Source: JBEBVQ01 sp964636205 (GTDB lineage: Bacteria; Bacteroidota; Bacteroidia; Chitinophagales; Chitinophagaceae). From it: a stretch of 10,926 nt of DNA. The translations under genes were made by a program, and so were the position numbers. The stretch's first letter is position 1. Each line of letters opens with the position of its first letter. Below are positions 1 through 5,614 of the stretch, in pieces. Location: positions 1 through 10,926 of the forward strand of contig CAZWPF010000089.1 in assembly GCA_964636205.1 (NCBI GenBank), written 5' to 3'. The notes below the pieces were generated by a model. That model saw only the letters and a list, made by a program, of their open reading frames with translations, searched no databases and was not told the origin of the DNA.

Positions 1-194
1 TTGGGGAGGATTCTGATATCGAATTGAGACTACGATTGAACGGTGTCAAAATCAAAACCGTCTTAAATATGGCGGTGCAATATCATTGCTACCACAAACC
101 GCTGCCCCGACCCGAAGAAAGTAAGAAACAGTACCAAATCGCAGTGGCAGAGCAAACCGCTTTCACACCTTATGGGATTATTAAAGAAAATTGA
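1..194 (+). CDS. Family 2 glycosyltransferase, C-terminal end only
   Basis: The reading frame is open from base 3, enters from outside the window and stops at TGA 192-194, leaving 63 residues. The fragment begins GEDSDIELRLRLNGVK and continues with a YHCYHK segment. That ED-x-D/E start followed by a basic stretch and a His-rich motif is the signature of the Glyco_transf_7C region, which closes many family-2 glycosyltransferases. In that family the Glu-Asp pair lies near the nucleotide-sugar and acceptor site. The end, TPYGIIKEN, looks like a normal C-terminus. The enzyme would be a cytoplasmic or membrane-associated sugar transferase for polysaccharide or glycoconjugate synthesis. The donor and acceptor cannot be told from this piece. 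No terminator-like hairpin follows closely. Confidence 0.7.
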   Translation, partial: GEDSDIELRLRLNGVKIKTVLNMAVQYHCYHKPLPRPEESKKQYQIAVAEQTAFTPYGIIKEN

Positions 195-691
195 TCGTTT
201 TGATCTGAAATAACACGTCAATTAACAAACTACAACTATTTTATAACCAGTTAATTATCTTTAAAATAAAAATTACTCAAAATTTCTAAATATTACAGAA
301 CAATGCAATTGACCAAGAAATTGGCCTAACTACAGCAATAACCTCCAAAATAAATTGCTAAATCACTGTACCATAAACGAATAACAACATTCATCTAAAC
401 TAAAAATCAACGCCTTGTCAGAGGAGAAAATTTGAGGCTAAATCCAATCAGCTTTTAAAAATCGAGTTGAAATATCTACTTTACATGGCAGTTACAAAAC
501 TGCTGTACATCAAATAGATAAATCGAAAACTACAGTTTTCAACGAACGAACACTTGTTGAATGTTATTGATATTCTAGAGATTGACAATTTTCAGAATTG
601 AAATACAATCTGATAGACTGAAAATAAGGAATTGCAAATCAGACAGATAAACCTGAATTAACACTTTAGATGGTGTTAGCAATTATAAATA
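195..691. other. AT-rich intergenic region of about 500 bp
   Basis: No intact gene is visible here on either strand. The stretch is strongly AT-rich, with frequent stops in all frames. Its right half (431-601) holds a possible decayed LytTR domain, listed separately. A small perfect inverted repeat with arms GCAGTT and AACTGC and a 4-nt loop lies at 488-503. I see no clear terminator for the upstream glycosyltransferase, no tRNA and no mobile-element ends. Confidence 0.6.
431..601 (+). pseudogene. Possible decayed LytTR DNA-binding domain
   Basis: The plus-strand frame from 431 reads FEAKSNQLLKIELKYLLYM, then LLYIK, an in-frame TAG at 515-517, then RKLQFSTNEHLLNVIDILE and DNFQ, and stops at TGA 599-601. 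The order resembles a LytTR domain: a KSN-(L/I)xKI(E/D)LKxILYI strand, a Y-x-K strand, a Lys-rich turn, a Leu-rich helix of the LkxLlxxL kind, then nF before the usual RvHrS motif. Past 601 the frame degenerates, with further stops. LytTR domains are the DNA-binding half of response regulators common in Bacteroidota. No receiver domain or start codon is seen upstream, so this would be a dead fragment. Chance similarity in AT-rich DNA is a real alternative. Confidence 0.35.
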
Positions 692-1159
692 TTACCGGAA
701 AGAGCGCTCTATAAACACCGGTTTCAGTCCGTAATTCCAAAGGTGCCTTTTCGCATCCGGATTTTTCTCGAGAACCGGCATAGACCAGGTAATGATCCAC
801 ACTGCTCCATCGAATTGCGTCACTTGATTGGGCATTAGCATTACAGACATCCCCAATTGTTCTGGTTCTACTCCAACCAGAAAAACATATTTGGGGTTTA
901 ATTTTTCTCTAATTAAATGCCAGGCTAAACGCTTTTGTTCCGGCAGTTCTAAAACATGAAGTTTTGCACTGTCGATACGGCAAGCTTGCAACATTTTTAA
1001 CAATTGTTCTTGATCCTTACCCTCATTTTCAAGCGGGCAGGTAATTACCAATACCGGACGAGGCTCCTTATGATCTAACAAAGGATCGTTATCAGCCCAA
1101 AATCGATCGATGTCAGAAGGTATTATTTCATTGTTAAAAATATCAGGCAAAGAGTCCAT
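692..1159 (-). CDS. Conserved small protein, possible HolD/psi-like subunit
   Basis: The product has 155 residues, with no signal peptide or membrane segment, so it is probably cytoplasmic. I do not firmly recognise the family. The order of elements is: an acidic N-terminus (1-30), a beta strand RPVLVITCP (34-42), a helix EQLLKMLQAC (51-60), a hydrophobic strand LHVLELP (67-73), a strand YVFLVGVEPEQLG (91-103), a strand VWIITWSMPVL (120-130), and a final DAKRHLWNYGLKPVF (135-149). A nucleotide-binding-like core, a helix of the LLxxxLxA type and a closing K-x-x-LW-x-x-L motif recall the psi subunit (HolD) of DNA polymerase III, which is about 137 residues long. That link is an inference from motif order and is not secure. 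The start at ATG 1157-1159 is the natural one, as it follows an AT-rich stretch. The gene is divergent from ilvE and shares its upstream palindrome. Confidence 0.75.
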   Translation of the reverse strand: MDSLPDIFNNEIIPSDIDRFWADNDPLLDHKEPRPVLVITCPLENEGKDQEQLLKMLQACRIDSAKLHVLELPEQKRLAWHLIREKLNPKYVFLVGVEPEQLGMSVMLMPNQVTQFDGAVWIITWSMPVLEKNPDAKRHLWNYGLKPVFIERSFR

Positions 1160-1181
1160 AATCAGAATTTTAAACTGGTTT

Positions 1182-1197
1182 GTGAGTGTTCACTCAC
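1182..1197. promoter_or_regulatory. Perfect palindrome, likely operator
   Basis: Two 7-bp arms, GTGAGTG and CACTCAC, are exact complements separated by TT. They lie in the 105-bp gap between the divergent 155-residue protein gene and ilvE. The core TGAGTG-TT-CACTCA resembles operators bound by TetR/AcrR-family dimers. The loop is too short for an RNA hairpin, so a protein binding site is the better reading. It is 23 bp upstream of the minus-strand start and 67 bp upstream of the ilvE start, so one bound repressor could affect either gene. No TetR-type regulator is encoded in the window. Confidence 0.5.
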
Positions 1198-1264
1198 TAA
1201 AACTTTCTATTTTTTTTCGTTTCTTTGTGGCGAAGCTAATGATTTTAGTTCTTAAAAACAGCTT

Positions 1265-2332
1265 ATGAATTCAACTACTCTCGGTTTGCCGGTCACAAAA
1301 GTACCGCAAAGCAGGATCCATCTGTTGGACCAGGCAAACATCCAATTTGGAAGGCTATATGCTGACCATATGTTGCGTGCTCATTATGCTCAAGGCAGTT
1401 GGGGCACACCGGAAATCAAACCCTACGAAAATATCAGTCTTAGTCCGTCTACTACCTTCATCCATTATGGTCAATCTATTTTTGAAGGCGTAAAAGCATA
1501 TCGTCAGGAAGACGGGTCTGTTAAAATATTCCGTCCTCATGAAAACTGGAAGCGAATGAACCGTTCGGCTGTCCGTATGGGTATGCCTGAAGTTCCCGAA
1601 TCCATTTTTATGGAAGGGATGCGTCAGTTGATTGAGTTGGATAGTGATTGGGTTCCTTCTGCACCGGGTTCATCACTTTATATTCGTCCGTTCATGTTTG
1701 CGACTGATGAATATATCGGGGTTCGTCCGGCAGAAGAATTTGAGTTTATGATTATTACCAGTCCTGCGGGACCGTATTATAATAAGCCCGTTGCTATTTA
1801 CGTGCAAGACAAATATGTACGTGCCTATCCGGGTGGTATTGGCTTTACAAAAGCGGCTGGTAACTATGGAATGAGCATGTATCCTACCATGCAGATCCGT
1901 CAGATGGGTTATGATCAGATTTTATGGACTGATGGCCTGGAACATAAATATGTTCAGGAGATCGGTACCATGAACGTGTTTTTTATTATCGACGGTAAGG
2001 TTTGCACGCCTGAACTTTCAGAAATGATTTTAGAAGGGGTAACCCGTGATAGCGTGTTGACTTTATTACGTGATAAGGGTCTGGATGTAACGGAAAGACC
2101 TGTTACTATTCAGGAGCTTACAGAGGCGCATCGTGATGGAAAGCTCACAGAAGCGTTTGGTACTGGTACAGCGGCGTCTATCGCCCCGATTGCATCCTTT
2201 ACTTATAATGGTGAAACCATGGAATTACCTCCATTGGAGAATTGGGAAATTACCAATTGGCTCAACAAGGAACTGGCGGATATTCGTTATGGTCGTAAGG
2301 CAGATCCTTATGGCTGGATGTTCGGTGTATAG
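1265..2332 (+). CDS. ilvE: Branched-chain amino acid aminotransferase
   Basis: This PLP enzyme of fold type IV (class IV aminotransferases) moves the amino group between glutamate and the keto acids of leucine, isoleucine and valine in the cytoplasm. The product has 355 residues, the length of the eukaryotic-like BCAT2 group common in Bacteroidota; the E. coli IlvE group is nearer 310. The Schiff-base lysine is K196 in the motif FTKAAGNYG. E232 in YVQEIGTMNVFF fits the residue that contacts the pyridine nitrogen, and FGTGTAASIAP (298-309) is the phosphate-binding end. The N-terminal FGRLYADHM and GQSIFEGVKAYR (69-80) are typical of the family. The ATG at 1265 gives a full-length N-terminus. 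The gene is monocistronic, with a hairpin terminator 28 bp downstream and a palindromic site upstream. Confidence 0.95.
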   Translation: MNSTTLGLPVTKVPQSRIHLLDQANIQFGRLYADHMLRAHYAQGSWGTPEIKPYENISLSPSTTFIHYGQSIFEGVKAYRQEDGSVKIFRPHENWKRMNRSAVRMGMPEVPESIFMEGMRQLIELDSDWVPSAPGSSLYIRPFMFATDEYIGVRPAEEFEFMIITSPAGPYYNKPVAIYVQDKYVRAYPGGIGFTKAAGNYGMSMYPTMQIRQMGYDQILWTDGLEHKYVQEIGTMNVFFIIDGKVCTPELSEMILEGVTRDSVLTLLRDKGLDVTERPVTIQELTEAHRDGKLTEAFGTGTAASIAPIASFTYNGETMELPPLENWEITNWLNKELADIRYGRKADPYGWMFGV

Positions 2333-2360
2333 TTCGGGTCGAACGTGAAATATTTCAAGC

Positions 2361-2395
2361 AAAAGGGCGCCATCGGCCGCCCTTTTGTTGTTTTT
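2361..2395 (+). terminator. Rho-independent terminator of ilvE
   Basis: Perfect 9-bp arms AAAAGGGCG (2361-2369) and CGCCCTTTT (2378-2386) enclose an 8-nt loop and are followed by GTTG and five T residues. It begins 28 bp after the ilvE stop. Because the arms start with A and end with T it could also act on the minus strand, closing the toxin-antitoxin unit that ends at 2410. Confidence 0.85.
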
Positions 2396-2409
2396 GCAGG
2401 GACGGTAAC

Positions 2410-2565
2410 CTATCGTTCCAATGCGATCAGATTTCTTGATTGATGTAAAATTCTTGCGATTGTAATAATATCATTTGGCTCAATCCTATAGATTATACGA
2501 TATCGGTATTCAAAAATTTCACGAATATTCCGATGGGTAAACTCGGGAACTACCAGGGAAAAAAA
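2410..2565 (-). pseudogene. RelE/ParE-family toxin lacking its N-terminal half
   Basis: Reading the minus strand just after the antitoxin stop gives 51 residues in the same frame: VVPEF, then NIREIFEYRYRIIYRIE, then ITIARILHQSRNLI, ending at stop 2410-2412. This is the C-terminal half of a ParE/RelE toxin: the VPEf turn, the iREi..YRiiYri strand pair, and the final IxxxRILHQSR segment that carries the conserved H-x-x-R. Full-length members have about 95-105 residues. The first 40-50, which hold the two N-terminal helices, are absent. No ATG precedes the fragment, so it is unlikely to be made as a separate protein. A deletion joining the end of the antitoxin gene to mid-toxin explains the arrangement. 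Confidence 0.75.
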
Positions 2566-2745
2566 TCACTTTCGCCATTTTGAAACCTTCTCTTTCACTT
2601 CCTCCAACGAAATTCCTTTACCATCATCGATCTGATTAAATCCAATTTCCACCTGTTCCATAAAGATCAACTGATCTATCAGTACATCCAACTTAAATTC
2701 ATCCGGAAGCTTCTCAACTATTCCTTCTAAATCTTTCTTTCTCAT
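2566..2745 (-). CDS. Antitoxin of a RelE/ParE-type module, now without a full toxin
   Basis: The product is a 59-residue acidic protein starting MRKKDLEGIVEKLPDEFKLD and ending in GISLEEVKEKVSKWRK. A short N-terminal region with LPDEF, a middle helix, and a C-terminal G-x-S-x-EEV-x-x-x-x-x-KW tail are typical of antitoxins paired with ParE/RelE toxins in Bacteroidota. In such modules the tail wraps round the toxin and the protein also represses its own promoter. I chose ATG 2743-2745; an in-frame TTG three codons upstream is less likely. Just after the stop, and in the same frame, lies the surviving half of the toxin. The gene may persist as a solitary antitoxin or be decaying with its partner. 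The exact antitoxin family is uncertain. Confidence 0.65.
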   Translation of the reverse strand: MRKKDLEGIVEKLPDEFKLDVLIDQLIFMEQVEIGFNQIDDGKGISLEEVKEKVSKWRK

Positions 2746-2754
2746 TACAAGCAA

Positions 2755-2795
2755 TTGAAAACCATTTCAAAAATAAAGGATATTCCTCCATCAAA
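2755..2795 (-). promoter_or_regulatory. Promoter and possible operator of the antitoxin gene
   Basis: On the minus strand TATTTTTG (2775 to 2768) matches the Bacteroidota -7 element TAnnTTTG exactly, and TTTG (2795 to 2792) lies 16 nt upstream as a -33 element, one base shorter than usual. Overlapping the -7 element and the expected start site is an inverted repeat with arms TTGAAA (2755-2760) and TTTCAA (2765-2770). A site there would suit autorepression, as toxin-antitoxin promoters usually have. The start codon is at 2745. Confidence 0.5.
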
Positions 2796-2850
2796 TTTTC
2801 ACCTCGACACCAGGCATATTGGTCTGCAATGTTCTATTGAGACTGAGTTG

Positions 2851-2872
2851 GAGACGCGATCAATCGCGTCTC
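2851..2872. repeat. Perfect 10-bp-arm inverted repeat
   Basis: GAGACGCGAT and its exact complement flank CA, and TAC follows the right arm. Sequences of the form gagacgcgat/atcgcgtctctac are, from memory, a widespread dispersed palindrome in several bacterial groups, so this is probably one copy of a genome-wide repeat. Only one copy is present in the window. Confidence 0.65.
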
Positions 2873-2937
2873 TACAGGGATCATGCATTATAATGTGCCG
2901 ATAACATACCGAGCAATGAAAGTTCGTTCCCGTAAAC

Positions 2938-2955
2938 GGCGCACTGCAGTGCGCC
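2938..2955. repeat. 18-bp perfect palindrome
   Basis: GGCGCACTGCAGTGCGCC is fully self-complementary with no spacer. As DNA it could be a dimer binding site; as RNA it would need to open a small central loop. It belongs to the hairpin cluster at 2851-3120. Confidence 0.6.
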
Positions 2956-3021
2956 CTTTCTGTTCCGGCGAAGACGGAAAACCGCACAGCCGAAGGCTTC
3001 GTATGTCGAGGATTAAATCCG

Positions 3022-3044
3022 GGACTCGAACGCAAATCGAGTCC
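3022..3044. repeat. 8-bp-arm hairpin
   Basis: GGACTCGA (3022-3029) and TCGAGTCC (3037-3044) are exact complements around a 7-nt loop. On the minus strand the right part contains TTCGAGTCC, which looks like a tRNA T-loop, but no acceptor or anticodon stems fit around it. Confidence 0.55.
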
Positions 3045-3121
3045 AGCAATTTGCTCGCACGTCCATTCGAGCGTTAGCAAGAATGGAGCCGGTCGCGCGT
3101 TTCCGTGCGCCAGCGCGGAAA

Positions 3122-3757
3122 CTAAAAAAGTCCGTGCAGTTGCGCGTCAATTTTTTGTACCACAGCGGCAAAGTCTGACTCATTCTCGGTGAAATCCAGA
3201 TTGTCGATATCGATAATCAATAATGGACCGTCGTTGTATTGCTCGATCCATTTATCATACAATCCGTTGAGTCTCTTCAGATAATCCAAACGAATGTTCT
3301 CCTCGTACTCCCTACCCCGCTTCTGAATTTGATCCACCAGTTTTGGAACAGACGCTTTTAAATAAATCAACAAGTCCGGCGGATTAACCAAGGATTTGAG
3401 CGTCTGAAACAGCGAAGAATAATTATCAAAATCCCTACCACTCATCAAACCCATCTCATAAAGGTTGGGCGCGAAAATATAGGCATCCTCGTAAATGGTC
3501 CGATCCTGAATTACGGTTTCCGAACCATTCCTAATATTGATCAAGTGTTGCAAACGTGTGTTCAGAAAGTAGATCTGCAGATTGAACGACCAGCGATGCA
3601 TTTCCTCGTAAAAATCCACCAGATAAGGATTCCGGTCAAGATCCTCATAATGTGGACTCCATTTGTAATGACGAGCCAGCATTCGGGTGAGCGTAGTCTT
3701 GCCTGCACCAATATTTCCGGCGACAGCAATATGTTTGGGATTGGGTTTAGGTGACAT
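3122..3757 (-). CDS. Deoxynucleoside kinase
   Basis: The product phosphorylates deoxynucleosides at the 5' position with ATP, feeding the dNTP salvage pathway in the cytoplasm. Its 211 residues fit the deoxynucleoside kinase / deoxyadenosine-deoxyguanosine kinase family. The P-loop is GNIGAGKTT at 14-22. QDRTIYEDAYIF (84-95) carries the DR(S/T) motif whose Arg and Asp sit at the active site, and KRGREYEENIR (146-156) is the Arg-rich lid that closes over ATP phosphates. ALSO typical is the helix WSFNLQIYFLNTRLQ (56-70) at the substrate pocket. Base preference cannot be read from these motifs. The ATG at 3755-3757 puts the P-loop at the usual distance from the N-terminus. The gene is last in a minus-strand series, 87 nt after trpS, and is followed by the hairpin cluster. 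Confidence 0.9.
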   Translation of the reverse strand: MSPKPNPKHIAVAGNIGAGKTTLTRMLARHYKWSPHYEDLDRNPYLVDFYEEMHRWSFNLQIYFLNTRLQHLINIRNGSETVIQDRTIYEDAYIFAPNLYEMGLMSGRDFDNYSSLFQTLKSLVNPPDLLIYLKASVPKLVDQIQKRGREYEENIRLDYLKRLNGLYDKWIEQYNDGPLLIIDIDNLDFTENESDFAAVVQKIDAQLHGLF

Positions 3758-3844
3758 AAGGATTAAAATATAGTTACACTTCAGGGTAGCAAGTCAAACC
3801 ATCGGATCCTCCTGCTAACCCGGAATTAATTATATCAGACAGTC

Positions 3845-4858
3845 TTAATAATACTGAATTCCGATCAATCTCCGAGCTTCTGCTATCGTCTTTGATGCAC
3901 TCTCACGCGCTTTTTCGGCTCCCTCTTTCAGTATTCTTTGAATCGAACCGGTATCCTTTTGCAATTCAGTGGCTCGTTCACGAATAGGCTTCACAAAGGC
4001 TACCAGATCTTCGGCCAGTTGTTTTTTGAAATCACCGTAGCGGATTTGCACATTACCTGCAGAAGAGCGCCTATATGCGTCTTCAAAAAAGGCTAACGTA
4101 TCTGCACTACCGGTCAGTCGCATCAAAGTAAATAAGTTGGCAATATAGTCCGGCTTCTCACTATTCTCCATCTCCGGACCTGAATCTGTCTTAGCCTTCA
4201 TCACTTTCTTCCGAATGGTATCATCGTTGTCGCTCAGGTAAATCGTAGCATTGACATTCTCGCTTTTGCTCATCTTACCATTGCCATCCAAACTCATGAT
4301 TTTTACGGTTCCGCTGTCAAACCTGAACACCTCCGGTTCGGGAAACAGTTCGCCGTACCGATTATTATAGCGCTGCGCAAAATTTCTGGCCATTTCCAGA
4401 TGTTGTTCCTGATCTTTACCTACCGGCACTTTTGCTGCTCTGTGAATCAATATGTCCGCTGCCATCAATACGGGATATGTCAGCAAACCTGCATTCACAT
4501 TATTAGGCTGCAGACGTACCTTATCCTTAAAGGTTGGCACTTTTTCCAATTCGCCCATATACGCGAGCATATTCAGCATCAAATAAAGCTCGGGTATCTC
4601 CGGTATATCACTTTGCACATACAGAGCTACTTTTTCGGGATCCAAACCACTGGCGATATTTTCAGCTACTACCCTATAAACATTTCCCCTCAAATCTTTT
4701 GGATCGGGATGGGTAGTGAGCGAATGGTAATCTGCAACGAAAAAATAACAATTATAATCTTCCTGCATACGGATATAATTGTGGATCGCTCCAAAATAGT
4801 TACCCAAATGCAAGAAACCTGTGGAGCGAATACCGCTCACTACTACTTCTTTACTCAT
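3845..4858 (-). CDS. trpS: Tryptophanyl-tRNA synthetase
   Basis: This class I synthetase joins tryptophan to tRNA-Trp in the cytoplasm and is essential. Its 337 residues match the short bacterial form. The HIGH-type motif is TGFLHLGNY (13-21), and the KMSKS loop is exact at 195-199 within GNGKMSKSENV. AADIL (133-137) and VPVGKDQEQHLE (144-154) are the conserved tryptophan and dimer-interface segments. SGIRSTG at the N-terminus replaces the SGxxPTG of many bacteria, a variant I associate with Bacteroidota. The histidine in ADYHSLTT (H45) matches the position linked to indolmycin sensitivity in Bacillus enzymes. The start at ATG 4856-4858 leaves the normal short lead before the first strand. 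It lies between the redoxin and kinase genes with gaps of 85 and 87 nt. Confidence 0.96.
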   Translation of the reverse strand: MSKEVVVSGIRSTGFLHLGNYFGAIHNYIRMQEDYNCYFFVADYHSLTTHPDPKDLRGNVYRVVAENIASGLDPEKVALYVQSDIPEIPELYLMLNMLAYMGELEKVPTFKDKVRLQPNNVNAGLLTYPVLMAADILIHRAAKVPVGKDQEQHLEMARNFAQRYNNRYGELFPEPEVFRFDSGTVKIMSLDGNGKMSKSENVNATIYLSDNDDTIRKKVMKAKTDSGPEMENSEKPDYIANLFTLMRLTGSADTLAFFEDAYRRSSAGNVQIRYGDFKKQLAEDLVAFVKPIRERATELQKDTGSIQRILKEGAEKARESASKTIAEARRLIGIQYY

Positions 4859-4943
4859 AACAGGACAATATACAAATACAGTTTTGAATAGCGGCCATTC
4901 CTTGCGCCTCGAACATTGGTCTGATGCTCAAAGATGGATCAAC

Positions 4944-5564
4944 TTATAATTTAATGGTACAGCCTACCGATTTAGTAGTATTGGGATCTATCTCATTTCC
5001 GGCTAGCATATTTTCGATAGCATCCTCCAGGTAGAATTCGGTCGAAGAAGCCGGATCTGCCGGATTGTCTTCCATAGCCCCTTTGTAAACAAGATTTTTC
5101 GTCTTTCCGTCAAATAAAAACACTTCCGGAGTTCTGGTTGCCCCGAAAGCTTGCACCAGTGGTCCGTTATCTATCAAATACGGAGCATCCGGATGATTTT
5201 CGGAACCATATTTTTTCATTTCTTCCGGAGAATCTGCACCAGTCCGCTGTGCTACATTGGAATTTACGATGACGATTCCGATCCCTTTTTCCTTTGCCAA
5301 TTCGATTGTCTCCCTGGTTCTCTCCTGAGCCTTGATAACGTAGGGGCATGTGTTGCAAGAGAACATAACGATCAAACCTTTGGATGTCATTGCCCCTTCG
5401 AGGGTATAATCCTTTCCATCTGTTGCTTTAGTTTTCACGGTAGCTGCCGGCAGACCGGTACCTATTTCGATACTCTTTGCCCGGTCTTGTTTCTCATTTT
5501 TTTGCGCAAATGCTATTCCGGAACCCAGAAACAGGGTCATTCCTAAAACCAATAATTTCTTCAT
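4944..5564 (-). CDS. Exported thioredoxin-like redoxin
   Basis: A signal peptide (MKKLLVLGMTLFLGSGIAFA, cleavage likely before Q21) sends this 206-residue protein to the periplasm. The AhpC/TSA-redoxin fold covers about 35-185. The active-site pair is C70 and C73 in FSCNTCPYV, and the cis-proline is P146 in TRTPEVFLFD. A segment VNSNVAQRTGADSPEEM (100-116) is typical of this redoxin group. The end, SVGCTIKL, carries a further cysteine (C202) just before the stop. The gene lies 50 nt downstream of the cytochrome c/copper-monooxygenase gene on the same strand. From memory, proteins in other phyla join a redoxin of this kind directly to those domains, which suggests a shared job such as thiol or copper redox handling. 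The substrate is unknown. Confidence 0.88.
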   Translation of the reverse strand: MKKLLVLGMTLFLGSGIAFAQKNEKQDRAKSIEIGTGLPAATVKTKATDGKDYTLEGAMTSKGLIVMFSCNTCPYVIKAQERTRETIELAKEKGIGIVIVNSNVAQRTGADSPEEMKKYGSENHPDAPYLIDNGPLVQAFGATRTPEVFLFDGKTKNLVYKGAMEDNPADPASSTEFYLEDAIENMLAGNEIDPNTTKSVGCTIKL

Positions 5565-5614
5565 AGTGCTGCTTTATTATAATGCTAAGTTAAGCTGAGT
5601 GCGCTTAAATCGGC

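Larger units (their letters stand above)
2851..3120. repeat. GC-rich cluster of inverted repeats between genes
   Basis: This gene-free stretch of about 270 bp is richer in G and C than its flanks and packs many inverted repeats. They lie at 2851-2872 (10-bp arms), 2886-2895 (CATTATAATG), 2938-2955 (18-bp palindrome), 2963-2979 (TTCCG/CGGAA), 2988-2998 (AGCC/GGCT), 3022-3044 (8-bp arms), 3063-3086 (CCATTC/GAATGG) and 3101-3120 (imperfect TTCCG/CGGAA). It ends 2 bp before the stop codon of the deoxynucleoside kinase gene. Open frames on both strands here look random, with no family motif. It may be a mosaic of dispersed palindromic repeats, a structured 3' region of the kinase transcript, or the remnant of a small element. 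Confidence 0.6.

Noticed and set aside
3022..3044. tRNA-like T-loop (TTCGAGTCC on the minus strand)
   Set aside because: The sequence pairs as a simple 8-bp hairpin, and no acceptor stem, D-arm, anticodon arm or CCA-compatible end can be built round it.
2799..3080. Open frames of 93 (minus) and 64 (plus) residues in the hairpin cluster
   Set aside because: Both are Arg/Ser/Cys-rich with no recognisable motif, they overlap each other, and their composition follows the GC-rich palindromes rather than codon usage of nearby genes.
5565..5614. Possible terminator between the cytochrome/copper and redoxin genes
   Set aside because: The nested CTAAG/CTTAG and AAGC/GCTT arms are short, and the T-run follows on the plus strand, whereas both genes are on the minus strand.
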